A stretch of 7,654 nt of DNA from Acidobacteriota bacterium (GTDB taxonomy: Bacteria > Acidobacteriota > Terriglobia > Bryobacterales > Bryobacteraceae): assembly GCA_023380575.1 (NCBI GenBank), contig JAMCRM010000029.1:1-7654 (forward strand), written 5' to 3'. Position numbers and translations under genes: made by a program. The notes beneath the pieces were generated by a model. It searched no databases. It was not told the DNA's origin and saw nothing but the letters and a program-made list of their open reading frames with translations. The stretch's first letter is position 1. Each line of letters begins with the position of its first letter. Shown here one piece after another: positions 1-6,598 of this stretch.

Positions 1-141
1 ATGCGGCGCGCCCGCAGGTTGTGCTTGCGATGCTGCGGGTTGTTCAGCCGCGGGCTGGGGTGCCTGGCTGCTTTCTTTGCTGCCGCAGGAAGAAAGAGCC
101 GCAATGCCCAGCAACGCCAGGAATGCCATGCCGTATCTCAT
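1..141 (-). CDS. Putative lipoprotein, N-terminal 47 residues (runs off the left edge)
   Basis: Reading minus from an ATG at 141-139, an open frame runs to the window edge without a stop. The first 18 residues (MRYGMAFLALLGIAALSS) form a short signal peptide: one Arg, a hydrophobic core, then a lipobox-like ALSSC with Cys19 followed by Gly-Ser. This is the pattern expected for lipidation at Cys19 and export to the envelope. After Cys19 comes a low-complexity Gln/Ala/Pro/Ser linker (about residues 22-47), typical of the tether between a lipid anchor and a folded domain. The functional domain lies outside the window, so no role can be given. The start is supported by a strong Shine-Dalgarno match just upstream. 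The gene lies 133 nt downstream of the receptor stop, on the same strand. It is a real gene start rather than a shadow because signal peptide, lipobox and ribosome site all agree. Confidence 0.72.
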   Translation of the reverse strand, partial: MRYGMAFLALLGIAALSSCGSKESSQAPQPAAEQPAASQAQPAGAPH

Positions 142-144
142 GAA

Positions 145-153
145 TCACCTCTC
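145..153 (-). promoter_or_regulatory. Ribosome binding site of the lipoprotein gene
   Basis: On the minus strand this reads GAGAGGTGA, a long match to the 16S anti-Shine-Dalgarno complement, ending 3 nt before the ATG at 141. It fixes the start of the edge-truncated lipoprotein. Confidence 0.6.
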
Positions 154-165
154 TTGCGGCTGCGA

Positions 166-171
166 ATTATC
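166..171 (-). promoter_or_regulatory. Possible -10 box for the lipoprotein gene
   Basis: The minus strand reads GATAAT, five of six matches to the sigma-70 -10 consensus. It is placed so that transcription would begin about 18 nt before the ATG and include the ribosome binding site. No good -35 is visible at 16-18 nt, so this is a weak candidate. The rest of the 133-nt gap up to the receptor stop contains only a weak 6-bp inverted repeat. Confidence 0.3.
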
Positions 172-274
172 CCCGATATGTGATTTCCATCTCACTAACG
201 GCAATGTGCCGCCGCAGCGCGCCGTTGGGTACAGCGTATCTCCATTCCCGCACGGGTGCAATAAATCTGAATAG

Positions 275-3200
275 CTAAAAGAGGTATTTCAGGCCGAACT
301 GGATCAAACGGGGCGCCACCGAAGTCTGGGTGATGACGCCGAAGGTGGCCGTCCCGAAGGTGGCACCGGGATTGGCGAACTGGGGATGGTTCAGCGCGTT
401 ATAGAATTCCACGCGGAAGGCCAGTTCCGAATTGTCGCGCAGGCCACCTACCCTGGTTCTCTTGCCCAGCGAGAAATCCGTGTTCACCTGCCCGGGCCCA
501 TTCATAATGCTCGGCGCGGAGTTCCCGTAGCCGGTGGATCCGTCGGAGCCGAGCGCGGGCGGGCCGCAGATGGCGGCAGTGTTCACCCAACTGTTTAGGC
601 GTGACTGAATGCCGCCCGCAGTCGCCAGCATGGACGGCGAGGCGTTCGGGCAAAGCGTGACGGTAGAGGTGCCCGCCCGGCCGTAGACCGCTCCGCCGGC
701 GGGGTCGGTGAGGGTTATCGGCAAGCCGCTCTGCATGATCACGATGCCCGCTACGGACCAGCCGTTCAACAGGCCGCGCACGAATCGGCCGGCTTGGACC
801 GCGGGCAACTGGTAATCGAAGTTGGCGATCATGCGGTGGGTGCGGTCGAAGGCCGCCCGCGCCATATCGAGGGACAGATCGTTTTGATCGTTATAGACGC
901 TGGTGTTGCTCTCGGCCCTGGAGAGGGTGTACGCCACCTGAAAGGCGATGTTGCGCGAGAATTGTTTGCGCAAGGTGGCCTGCAGGCTGTGATACCAGGA
1001 GAGCCCGGTGAACTCGCTGGCCAGCAGCGCGGTGGGCGTTTCTCCCATTATGGGAACACGCAGATGCGCATTGAGGGAGGTGTTGGTGGTGATGCAATCT
1101 GCGGCAGCGCCGTTGTAGCCGCAGTTGACCGGATTGGCGCCGGATGCCAGCATGGGTTGATTCAGGCCGCGCGCGAGAAGCAGCCGGTCCCCGTGGGACC
1201 CGACGTAGCCCGTATCGAGCGAGAGGGTCTGAAGCAGGCGCACCTTCGCGGTTACATTCCACTGTTGCAGGCGGGGAATCCTGTATTCCGGCCCCGCCAC
1301 CCGGTCGGAGAGCTGCGAGGTGGGGGTGCGGGGAACAAAGCCGAGGGTGGTGTCCGGAAAAGGTTTTCTGAAGCTGGAAAGATTGTTGCTGGCATCCGTA
1401 TTGGTGAAACCCTGGGCGAAGGGTGGGGAAGTGAACAGGGGAGCGGCGCCCGCGTTGCCACTGAAAGGCGGCGGCTGATAGAACCAGCCGTATCCGCCGC
1501 CCACCACCAGGCGGTCCGTGGCGCCGATGGGCTGCCACGCAAAACCCACGCGCGGCGCGAACGTGTCGCGCGGCGTCCCGTTCTCGTAGAAGCTGTCCGT
1601 GGAGCGCGTTATCACGCCGTCGGGCGGCGGGCCGAACGGCTCGCCTGTATAGGGGTTGATCATCCGGGGATTGTAGTTCGCCGCTACCGTGTTGCCGGCA
1701 AACGTGCCCGCCGGTGGAGGGATGGCCGCCCCGCTCAGCAGCGCGGGCAGCATGTTTCCGATGGTGCCGGCAGTATCGAGGGAGGGCCCGATGTATTCCC
1801 AGCGCAAGCCGAGATTGAGCGTGAGATGCGAGCGCAGGTTGATATCATCCTGTACGAAGCCGGCGCCGTAATAACGCCGGTAGCGGTATTCCACCTCGCC
1901 GTGCGGCCCCACACCTTCGTTGGCCTGCACAGTCTGGATATTGCTGCGCCCCGAGGGGCTCAGGTTGTCGGCCGCGCTCAGCCCCAGCAGGAAATCGGCG
2001 AACGTCTGAAAAGCGATCTTCCCGCGCGCGCCGCCGGTATCCGCGCGGCCGTTGTATTGCGACAGGAAAAACGCTCCCGTGCGAAGGCGGTGTTTGCCGC
2101 GGACCCAGGATAGATTGTCCGCCCACGAATACGTGATCGTTTCGAAGTGATTGTCATTGGGATTGGTGCCGAACAGCCGGAAGCTACCCAGCGGACCGAG
2201 CACGGTGACTTCGGGGGGCTGGGGAAAAAGCGGATCCACCGGAACCATTCCCACGGAGGCGGCCGAAGGCGTATCCACGCCGTCCGTATCCGTCTTATTG
2301 CGTGTGTATGACATGCTCGATTCGTTCACCACGTTGGCCGTCAGAACGGAAGTGAGCTTCAGGGTGGCGGTGATGTCGGTGGCGGTGAGGGCCTGGGAGG
2401 CCCCCCAACCGGGCAGTACGGGGGCGCCCGGGTAACCGCCGGGGGATCCGAATGAACGAAGTTGATCGATGGTGGCCCCGAACACACGGCCGGAGAGTGT
2501 GTTCTTCGCAGAGAGCAGGTAATCGAGATTGGCCAGGTAGTGGTTCTCCCGGTAGGTGGAAGGAAGGCTGTAGGATGAAAATCCCAGGCCGGCATTCGGC
2601 CCACTGCTGAAGATAGTCTGCGGCGAAGGAATCAGGTACGAACCATCCGGCGCTTTCATCTGCAGGATACGAAGCGCCACGGGGTTGATGGGCGCGGTGG
2701 TGGAGGTGGTGCGGTTGCGGCAGTCGAGCTGTTTTCCGCCAGCGAAACTCAGGTATCGCGGGTCGCCGGGATGGTTGCCCGGGCAGAGTTGGCCCGCCAG
2801 GGCCTCAGCTGAGCGGTCGGCCCCCAACGCGGGCAGAATGGGGTTGGAGACGGAAGTGGGATCCAGCCCGTTCACCTGCCGAGTGCCCTGGTAGGAGCCG
2901 AACAGGAACAGCTTGTTCGTTTTGAGCGGCCCTCCCAGGGTGGCTCCGAACTGGTTCTGCTTCAGATTCGGTTTTGGCTGTCCCGTCGAGTTGCGGAAAA
3001 AAGCATTCGCATTAAGAATGTCGTTGCGCAGAAACTCCCACCCGTCGCCGTGTACCTCATTTTCGCCGCGCTTGGTGACCAGGTTGGTATTCGGCACCAT
3101 GGCTCCAAATCCGGCATCGTACTGCGAGGTCTGAATTTTGAATTCGGAAATCGTATCGGGGTTGGGCACGGTGCTGGGAGCATAGGCGCCGTCGATGGTG

Positions 3201-3784
3201 TAGGCCCCGGCGGTGGTATTGCCGTTCACGTTCACGCTCTGGGTGCCCCGTCCGAGGGTTCCGGCGTTATTCACGTCGGCCGCCGACCCCGAGGACATGG
3301 AAAGCACCTGGGTGAAATTGCGCGTATTCAGCGGCACCGCCGTGATAGTTTTCTGATCCACCAGGGTTCCGCTGGAGGGCGCCGCCGCACTGATCCGGCA
3401 CTGGCACGCGGTAAGCTCCGCCGGCTTGCCGGGCTCGAGAACGGCATCGAGCACGGGTACCTCCGACACGTCCACCGAGACCTCGGGCAGGCGCGACGTC
3501 TTGAATCCCCTCGCGGAAAACGTCACTTCGTAGGTGCCCGGATCAAGCAGCGAGAACCTGTAGACGCCGTTTCGATCGCTGGCGGCAGATCGGGTCTGCT
3601 CCGTGGCGCGTTGGAGCAGCCTGACGGTTACGCTCGGCAGAACCCGGCCCGCGGCGTCTTTGACCGTGCCTTCCAGCGCGCCGGTGGTAGCCGACTGACC
3701 CGGCAACCTTGGGACGCACGCGAGAGCCAGAATCGCGGGGAGCGTCCAGTCGAGTAGCCGCGGAACCAGTTTCGGTTTCTTCAT
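275..3784 (-). CDS. Oar-like TonB-dependent outer-membrane receptor with carboxypeptidase-regulatory-like domain
   Basis: This 1169-residue protein is a predicted outer-membrane beta-barrel of the Oar/TonB-dependent receptor group that is greatly expanded in Acidobacteria and usually assigned to uptake of large substrates or surface functions. The substrate is not predictable here. Order of parts: signal peptide (about 1-30, MKKPK then a hydrophobic core), a carboxypeptidase-regulatory-like beta-sandwich (about 35-118, GALEGTVKDAAGRVLP, later DPGTYEVTFSARGFK), a plug (about 140-300, with PLNTRNF, VNVNGNTTAGAYTIDGA and NLVTKRGENEVHG), then the barrel to a C-terminal Phe (IQFGLKYLF), as expected for BAM-assembled proteins. 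Family signatures near the end include LLNGWSVAGIVIMQSGLP and FRVEFYNALNHPQFANPG. The length is normal for the group and the frame is intact. Oddities: a CQC motif (127, 129) between the sandwich and the plug, and paired cysteines in likely loops (334/355, 888/897, 1045/1073). No clear Shine-Dalgarno precedes the ATG, but MKKPK is a convincing signal-peptide start. The amidotransferase gene lies 78 nt upstream on the same strand. Confidence 0.93.
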   Translation of the reverse strand: MKKPKLVPRLLDWTLPAILALACVPRLPGQSATTGALEGTVKDAAGRVLPSVTVRLLQRATEQTRSAASDRNGVYRFSLLDPGTYEVTFSARGFKTSRLPEVSVDVSEVPVLDAVLEPGKPAELTACQCRISAAAPSSGTLVDQKTITAVPLNTRNFTQVLSMSSGSAADVNNAGTLGRGTQSVNVNGNTTAGAYTIDGAYAPSTVPNPDTISEFKIQTSQYDAGFGAMVPNTNLVTKRGENEVHGDGWEFLRNDILNANAFFRNSTGQPKPNLKQNQFGATLGGPLKTNKLFLFGSYQGTRQVNGLDPTSVSNPILPALGADRSAEALAGQLCPGNHPGDPRYLSFAGGKQLDCRNRTTSTTAPINPVALRILQMKAPDGSYLIPSPQTIFSSGPNAGLGFSSYSLPSTYRENHYLANLDYLLSAKNTLSGRVFGATIDQLRSFGSPGGYPGAPVLPGWGASQALTATDITATLKLTSVLTANVVNESSMSYTRNKTDTDGVDTPSAASVGMVPVDPLFPQPPEVTVLGPLGSFRLFGTNPNDNHFETITYSWADNLSWVRGKHRLRTGAFFLSQYNGRADTGGARGKIAFQTFADFLLGLSAADNLSPSGRSNIQTVQANEGVGPHGEVEYRYRRYYGAGFVQDDINLRSHLTLNLGLRWEYIGPSLDTAGTIGNMLPALLSGAAIPPPAGTFAGNTVAANYNPRMINPYTGEPFGPPPDGVITRSTDSFYENGTPRDTFAPRVGFAWQPIGATDRLVVGGGYGWFYQPPPFSGNAGAAPLFTSPPFAQGFTNTDASNNLSSFRKPFPDTTLGFVPRTPTSQLSDRVAGPEYRIPRLQQWNVTAKVRLLQTLSLDTGYVGSHGDRLLLARGLNQPMLASGANPVNCGYNGAAADCITTNTSLNAHLRVPIMGETPTALLASEFTGLSWYHSLQATLRKQFSRNIAFQVAYTLSRAESNTSVYNDQNDLSLDMARAAFDRTHRMIANFDYQLPAVQAGRFVRGLLNGWSVAGIVIMQSGLPITLTDPAGGAVYGRAGTSTVTLCPNASPSMLATAGGIQSRLNSWVNTAAICGPPALGSDGSTGYGNSAPSIMNGPGQVNTDFSLGKRTRVGGLRDNSELAFRVEFYNALNHPQFANPGATFGTATFGVITQTSVAPRLIQFGLKYLF

Positions 3785-3820
3785 GTAGATATGTATCGAG
3801 TGGGAGCCCCGAATTCAGGG

Positions 3821-3829
3821 ATTCTAGCA
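3821..3829 (-). promoter_or_regulatory. Candidate extended -10 promoter element for the receptor gene
   Basis: In the 78-nt gap before the receptor the minus strand reads TGCTAGAAT, that is, TGn followed by TAGAAT (five of six to TATAAT). A start point would fall near 3814, giving a leader of about 30 nt. No convincing -35 is present, which extended -10 promoters can tolerate. Immediately upstream is the 11-nt dyad CTGCCGGGCAG (3832-3842), which could be an operator. If real, the receptor can be transcribed independently of the amidotransferase. Confidence 0.33.
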
Positions 3830-3862
3830 CGCTGCCGGGCAGAAGCGGCGATCCTATCAGCC

Positions 3863-4489
3863 TCAGAGCTTTCCGCGGACCGCCTTGGCGAAAGCACTGA
3901 AGATGCGGAAGTCGCGTGTGCCGAGCCGGTCCTCGGGGTGCCACTGCGCGGCAACGACGAAGCGCCGCTCCGGATCTTCCACGGCTTCGATGACGCCGTC
4001 CTCCGCGCGCGCGGTCACGATCAACCCGTTGCCAAGCCGGTTTACAGCCTGGTGGTGTCGTGAGTTGACGGTGTAGTCCTCCGTCCCGACGAATGCGGCC
4101 ATCCGGGACCCCCACTCGGGGCGAACCGTGTGCTCTGTTTCCTTGTGCCCCTCCACGTGTTGGTGCAGAGTTCCCCCGCGCGTGACATTCAGTATTTGCA
4201 GCCCGCGGCAGATACCCAGGATGGGCAGGTCCTTCCGCTCGGATTCCGCTATCAGTTCGCGATCGAGGTCGTCACGTTCGCGGAAAACATGCTTCGTCAG
4301 CGCGTACGGCTCGGCCCCGTAGAGGGACGGGTCGACGTCGCCGCCGCCGGTGAGCACCAACCCTCCCAGGCCCTCCAGCCCCCGCCTCCGCGCCGGCGAG
4401 ATCGGAACCGCATCCAGTCCAGCGGCGCGCATCGCATCCAGGTACGTGCCCAGTTTGTCCTCCCGCAAGAAGCTCACTGCGACCCTCAT
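3863..4489 (-). CDS. Class I glutamine amidotransferase, gamma-glutamyl-hydrolase / PuuD type (peptidase C26)
   Basis: This 208-residue cytoplasmic enzyme is predicted to hydrolyse a gamma-glutamyl amide bond in a small molecule. Family members cleave gamma-glutamyl-GABA in putrescine breakdown or related conjugates; the actual substrate cannot be read from sequence. Visible motifs are the oxyanion-side loop LVLTGGGDVDPSLYG (44-58), RERDDLDRELI (70-80), the nucleophile elbow GICRGLQILNV with Cys94, SRHHQAVNRL (143-152), and the catalytic pair in QWHPE (His184, Glu186). The triad is therefore complete. At 208 residues it is shorter than the usual 230-260, with a compact N-terminus directly after MRVAVSF. 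The start ATG is preceded by a modest GGAAG three nt away. No polyamine genes are nearby: the upstream neighbour is a histidine kinase (139-nt gap) and the downstream neighbour is the outer-membrane receptor (78-nt gap), so context does not fix its pathway. A puuD label would overreach. Confidence 0.88.
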   Translation of the reverse strand: MRVAVSFLREDKLGTYLDAMRAAGLDAVPISPARRRGLEGLGGLVLTGGGDVDPSLYGAEPYALTKHVFRERDDLDRELIAESERKDLPILGICRGLQILNVTRGGTLHQHVEGHKETEHTVRPEWGSRMAAFVGTEDYTVNSRHHQAVNRLGNGLIVTARAEDGVIEAVEDPERRFVVAAQWHPEDRLGTRDFRIFSAFAKAVRGKL

Positions 4490-4571
4490 TGTCTTCCAGG
4501 GTAGTCTATTGCCGGTTGCCTCGAACGCGCATCCTCAAATCAGGCGGACACCTCGAACTGGTACGCGGCGC

Positions 4572-4596
4572 GCCGGGTTGCGGAGCACTGCCCGGC
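4572..4596 (-). terminator. Weak hairpin between the kinase and amidotransferase genes
   Basis: GCCGGG (4572-4577) and CCCGGC (4591-4596) form a perfect 6-bp GC stem with a 13-nt loop, starting about 30 nt after the kinase stop. On the minus strand there is no U-tract after the stem, so intrinsic termination is doubtful. It may only attenuate transcription or mark the end of the kinase message. The rest of this 139-nt gap shows no clear promoter. Confidence 0.22.
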
Positions 4597-4628
4597 TTTC
4601 AAGGTAGCGCTGGAAAGAGGCATGTGAG

Positions 4629-6200
4629 TTACCCGGCCGCTGCCGGTATGGCCTGCGGTGCGTCCAGGACTTCCCGTACCTTCACGGCCAGCGCGTTGGG
4701 CACGAACGGTTTCGGCAGGAAAGCCCCGTTCGATGCGTCAATGCCGTGCTGCAACATGGCTTCATCCGTATAGCCGGAAATGTACAGCAGCCGCGTGTGC
4801 GGGCGCAGTTTCCGGAGCCGTTTCCCTACCTCCGGGCCGCTCATCTCCGGCATCACCACGTCCAGAATCACCAGGTGGATCGGCTGTGGGTGGTCCCTGG
4901 CAACGCGCAGTGCGGCATCTCCCCGGCTGGCTTCGAGCACTGCATAGCCTTTGGCGGTGAGAACATCGCTGATCAGCCTGCGGACGCGCGGTTCGTCCTC
5001 TACCAGCAAGACCGTTTCGCAACCGCGCGCGCAGCCGGCGTCCGGTTCCTCCGCTTCCGGCTTTTCCCGCTCTGCCACAAACGGCAGGTATATGCGGACC
5101 GTGGTTCCGTTTTCCGGTTCGCTCTCCACCGTGATGGTGCCGCCGCTCTGCCTCACGATGCCGTAAGCCGTGGCCAATCCCAGGCCGGTTCCTTTGCCGG
5201 GCGCTTTGGTGGTGTAGAAGGGCTCGAACAGATGATCCATCATCAGGGCGTCCATTCCCACCCCCGTGTCGCCGATCGTGAGCACGACGTAGGGCCCCGG
5301 TGCGAGCCCCAAGGCGGCTGGAACCTTCGTCTCATCCAGGCATTCGTGACCCGATTCGATGGTCAGTTTGCCGCCCTTCGGCATGGCGTCCCGGGCGTTC
5401 ACCACCAGATTCATGATCACCTGTTCGAGTTGCGCCGGGTCCGCTTTGACGGCGTCGGCCGCCGCCGCGGGAAGCGTGACCAGTTCAATATCCTCCCCGA
5501 TGATGCGCCGCAGGATCTTTTCCATGCCCATCACCAGGTCATTCATGCGTACTACGCGCGCGGCCATCGGCTGCCGCCGGCTAAACGCCAGCAGACGGTG
5601 CGTCACCGCGCCGCCCCGCAGTGCCGCGCGGCGGATCTCCTCAAGGGCCGTGCGCTGGCTGGAGTCGAGATGATCGCCCGCAAGCAAAAGCTCGCTGTAA
5701 CCGCTGATAATCGTCAGCAGGTTGTTGAAGTCGTGGGCCACGCCCCCGGCAAGTCTTCCAACCGCCTCCAGTTTCTGGGCGTGCCGCAGTTGCTCTTCAA
5801 GGTGCCTGCGGTCGCGCCGGGCGGTTGCCGCACTCAGTTCTCTCCCGATCGCCGCGTTGAGGCGGACCGAATCCTGCCGGGCCACAAAATCGCATGCTCC
5901 GGCTTTCAGCGCCGAGTGCATGTGGCGGTCGGAGACCTCGCGCGAGAGCACAATACAGGGGATATCGCGCTCGCGATCGTTCAGAATCCGCAACGCCTCG
6001 AGCGCGCCGAAGCGGGGTAGCAAAAATTCGGACAATACCAGATCCCACTTCTCGCGCAGGGTCCTGAGAAACTGCTCGGCGGTTTCCACTCGCGTGTACA
6101 CCGGTTCGTATCCGCCAAGCCGGAGATCGCGAAGCCATTCCTGGCACTCGGCTTCCGAGTCCTGGACCAGGATGACCCGGATTCCTATGCCTGTGCTCAC
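4629..6200 (-). CDS. Soluble hybrid sensor histidine kinase (degenerate REC - HisKA - HATPase_c - REC)
   Basis: Numbering is from the GTG at 6200 (523 residues). Order: N-terminal receiver (about 6-115), a short helical linker, HisKA (about 133-200) with phospho-acceptor His156 in GGVAHDFNN, HATPase_c (about 240-375), and a C-terminal receiver (about 395-515). ATPase signatures are N box [11 protein letters not shown] (Asn268), G1 GDTGVGMD (Asp311), F box FEPFYTTK and G2 GKGTGLGLA. The C-terminal receiver is intact: acidic pair in LLVEDE (Glu401, Asp402), Asp447 in VILDVVMP, Ser475 and Lys497 in LPKPF. The N-terminal receiver is not: QD replaces the acidic pair, Glu58 (SEFLLP) replaces the phospho-Asp, and Arg108 replaces Lys. 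No membrane segment is seen, so it is cytoplasmic and probably takes input through a partner. The C-terminal Asp447 would receive phosphate from His156. The start was chosen because GGAG lies 6 nt before this GTG; a GTG at 6224 would add eight residues but has no ribosome site. No output DNA-binding domain or cognate regulator is in the window. Confidence 0.92.
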   Translation of the reverse strand: MSTGIGIRVILVQDSEAECQEWLRDLRLGGYEPVYTRVETAEQFLRTLREKWDLVLSEFLLPRFGALEALRILNDRERDIPCIVLSREVSDRHMHSALKAGACDFVARQDSVRLNAAIGRELSAATARRDRRHLEEQLRHAQKLEAVGRLAGGVAHDFNNLLTIISGYSELLLAGDHLDSSQRTALEEIRRAALRGGAVTHRLLAFSRRQPMAARVVRMNDLVMGMEKILRRIIGEDIELVTLPAAAADAVKADPAQLEQVIMNLVVNARDAMPKGGKLTIESGHECLDETKVPAALGLAPGPYVVLTIGDTGVGMDALMMDHLFEPFYTTKAPGKGTGLGLATAYGIVRQSGGTITVESEPENGTTVRIYLPFVAEREKPEAEEPDAGCARGCETVLLVEDEPRVRRLISDVLTAKGYAVLEASRGDAALRVARDHPQPIHLVILDVVMPEMSGPEVGKRLRKLRPHTRLLYISGYTDEAMLQHGIDASNGAFLPKPFVPNALAVKVREVLDAPQAIPAAAG

Positions 6201-6206
6201 GCCATT

Positions 6207-6210
6207 CTCC
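6207..6210 (-). promoter_or_regulatory. Ribosome binding site deciding the kinase start
   Basis: The minus strand reads GGAG (within CGGAGAA), 6 nt before the GTG at 6200-6198. The alternative in-frame GTG at 6224 is preceded by an AT-rich run without any purine-rich site. This favours the shorter 523-residue protein, whose receiver domain then begins almost at once. Confidence 0.5.
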
Positions 6211-6258
6211 GCGGGGGGAAACACATATTTAACATTGAGGGGCCGCAGATCAGCTTAA

Positions 6259-6280
6259 ACCCATTTCATAGGACCTGGGT
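6259..6280 (-). terminator. Weak hairpin after the small membrane-protein gene
   Basis: On the minus strand ACCCA (6280-6276) pairs with TGGGT (6263-6259) across a 12-nt loop, and the stem runs into TTT. It lies about 45 nt downstream of the stop at 6323 and upstream of the kinase. The stem is only five pairs, so this is a marginal terminator candidate. Confidence 0.18.
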
Positions 6281-6322
6281 ACTCCCTCTCACGGTACGAA
6301 TGTGCATTTTGAAACAATTGTG

Positions 6323-6496
6323 TCAGGAGTGCCGGCGCGACCTTTGATAGGCCAGCGTCCCGATGAGGCCGAGTCCGACGCCGGTCAGCGCCAGCAATTC
6401 GCGGCGATGCTGGTATACACCGCGCATGGCCCAGAGTTCCTTGCGATATTTCCATACCAGGCGCCGGTGCTTCCAAACCGTTCGAACCGTAGGCAT
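6323..6496 (-). CDS. Small basic protein with one C-terminal membrane segment, unknown function
   Basis: This is a 57-residue protein I do not recognise. Residues 1-34 are very rich in Arg, Lys, His and aromatics, with Trp at 8, 15 and 22, exactly seven apart, inside near-repeats (WKHRRLV, WKYRKEL, WAMRGVY, then QHRRELL). This suggests an amphipathic basic helix lying on a membrane or acidic surface. Residues about 34-49 (LLALTGVGLGLIGTLA) are hydrophobic and Gly-rich, a likely single membrane helix, followed by a short basic tail (QRSRRHS). By the positive-inside rule both ends are basic, so the topology is ambiguous. It is accepted as a gene because a near-perfect Shine-Dalgarno (GGGAGGTGG) precedes the ATG; longer frames through this interval have no such site. 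It is divergent from the DUF1015 gene, with a 102-nt shared upstream region, and lies 122 nt upstream of the kinase start on the same strand. It could anchor or modulate a partner, but nothing in the sequence names one. Confidence 0.7.
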   Translation of the reverse strand: MPTVRTVWKHRRLVWKYRKELWAMRGVYQHRRELLALTGVGLGLIGTLAYQRSRRHS

Positions 6497-6498
6497 AA

Positions 6499-6507
6499 CC
6501 ACCTCCC
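6499..6507 (-). promoter_or_regulatory. Strong ribosome binding site of the 57-residue protein
   Basis: The minus strand reads GGGAGGTGG, ending 2 nt before the ATG at 6496. It is the best Shine-Dalgarno in the window and picks this Met over upstream in-frame Met or Val codons. Confidence 0.62.
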
Positions 6508-6517
6508 ACCCTATCAT

Positions 6518-6529
6518 CTTGCATGCAAG
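6518..6529. promoter_or_regulatory. Perfect 12-bp palindrome, candidate operator
   Basis: CTTGCATGCAAG is identical to its reverse complement. It lies in the 102-nt region between two divergent genes, about 10 nt upstream of the small gene's ribosome site, so a bound dimer could block or activate transcription on that side. No regulator gene is in the window. A palindrome this long can occur by chance, but its place is suggestive. Confidence 0.3.
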
Positions 6530-6576
6530 CGTCCGGCACGGGGGACCAGGGTCCGATTGCGCACGCTTCGATCTGG

Positions 6577-6582
6577 TATCCT
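6577..6582 (+). promoter_or_regulatory. Possible -10 element for the DUF1015 gene
   Basis: TATCCT preceded by TGG (6574-6576) matches an extended -10 of the form TGnTATnnT. A start point would fall near 6589, giving a leader of only about 10 nt before the ATG at 6599, too short for a Shine-Dalgarno. None is seen there, so translation would be near-leaderless. No -35 is recognisable. Confidence 0.27.
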
Positions 6583-6598
6583 GGATTTTCCCCAACTC

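Noticed and set aside
197..226. Inverted repeat AACGGC/GCCGTT after the receptor stop as a terminator
   Set aside because: The stem is six pairs with an 18-nt loop and there is no T-tract; too weak to call.
794..2113. 439-codon plus-strand open frame antisense to the receptor
   Set aside because: It lies wholly inside a convincing receptor gene, has no recognisable domain, and long antisense frames are common in GC-rich genes with strong third-position bias.
3708..3730. Cys23 of the receptor as a lipobox
   Set aside because: The residues before it (ALA) do not fit a lipobox at -3 and -2, and barrel receptors are not lipidated; it is more likely part of an ordinary signal peptide.
4540..4623. 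27-codon minus-strand ORF just after the kinase stop (MPLSSATLKAG start)
   Set aside because: No Shine-Dalgarno, no recognisable feature, and the length is within chance expectation for this base composition.
4746..6020. 424-codon plus-strand open frame antisense to the histidine kinase
   Set aside because: The kinase frame shows every catalytic motif; the antisense product has no signature and no ribosome site was seen.
6201..6224. GTG at 6224 as the kinase start
   Set aside because: No ribosome site precedes it, whereas GGAG lies 6 nt before the GTG at 6200; the added residues are not part of the receiver fold.
6302..6598. Longer start for the DUF1015 protein at 6302
   Set aside because: The extra 99 codons overlap the small gene on the opposite strand, do not look like family sequence, and MARIYPFRAW at 6599 is the standard N-terminus.
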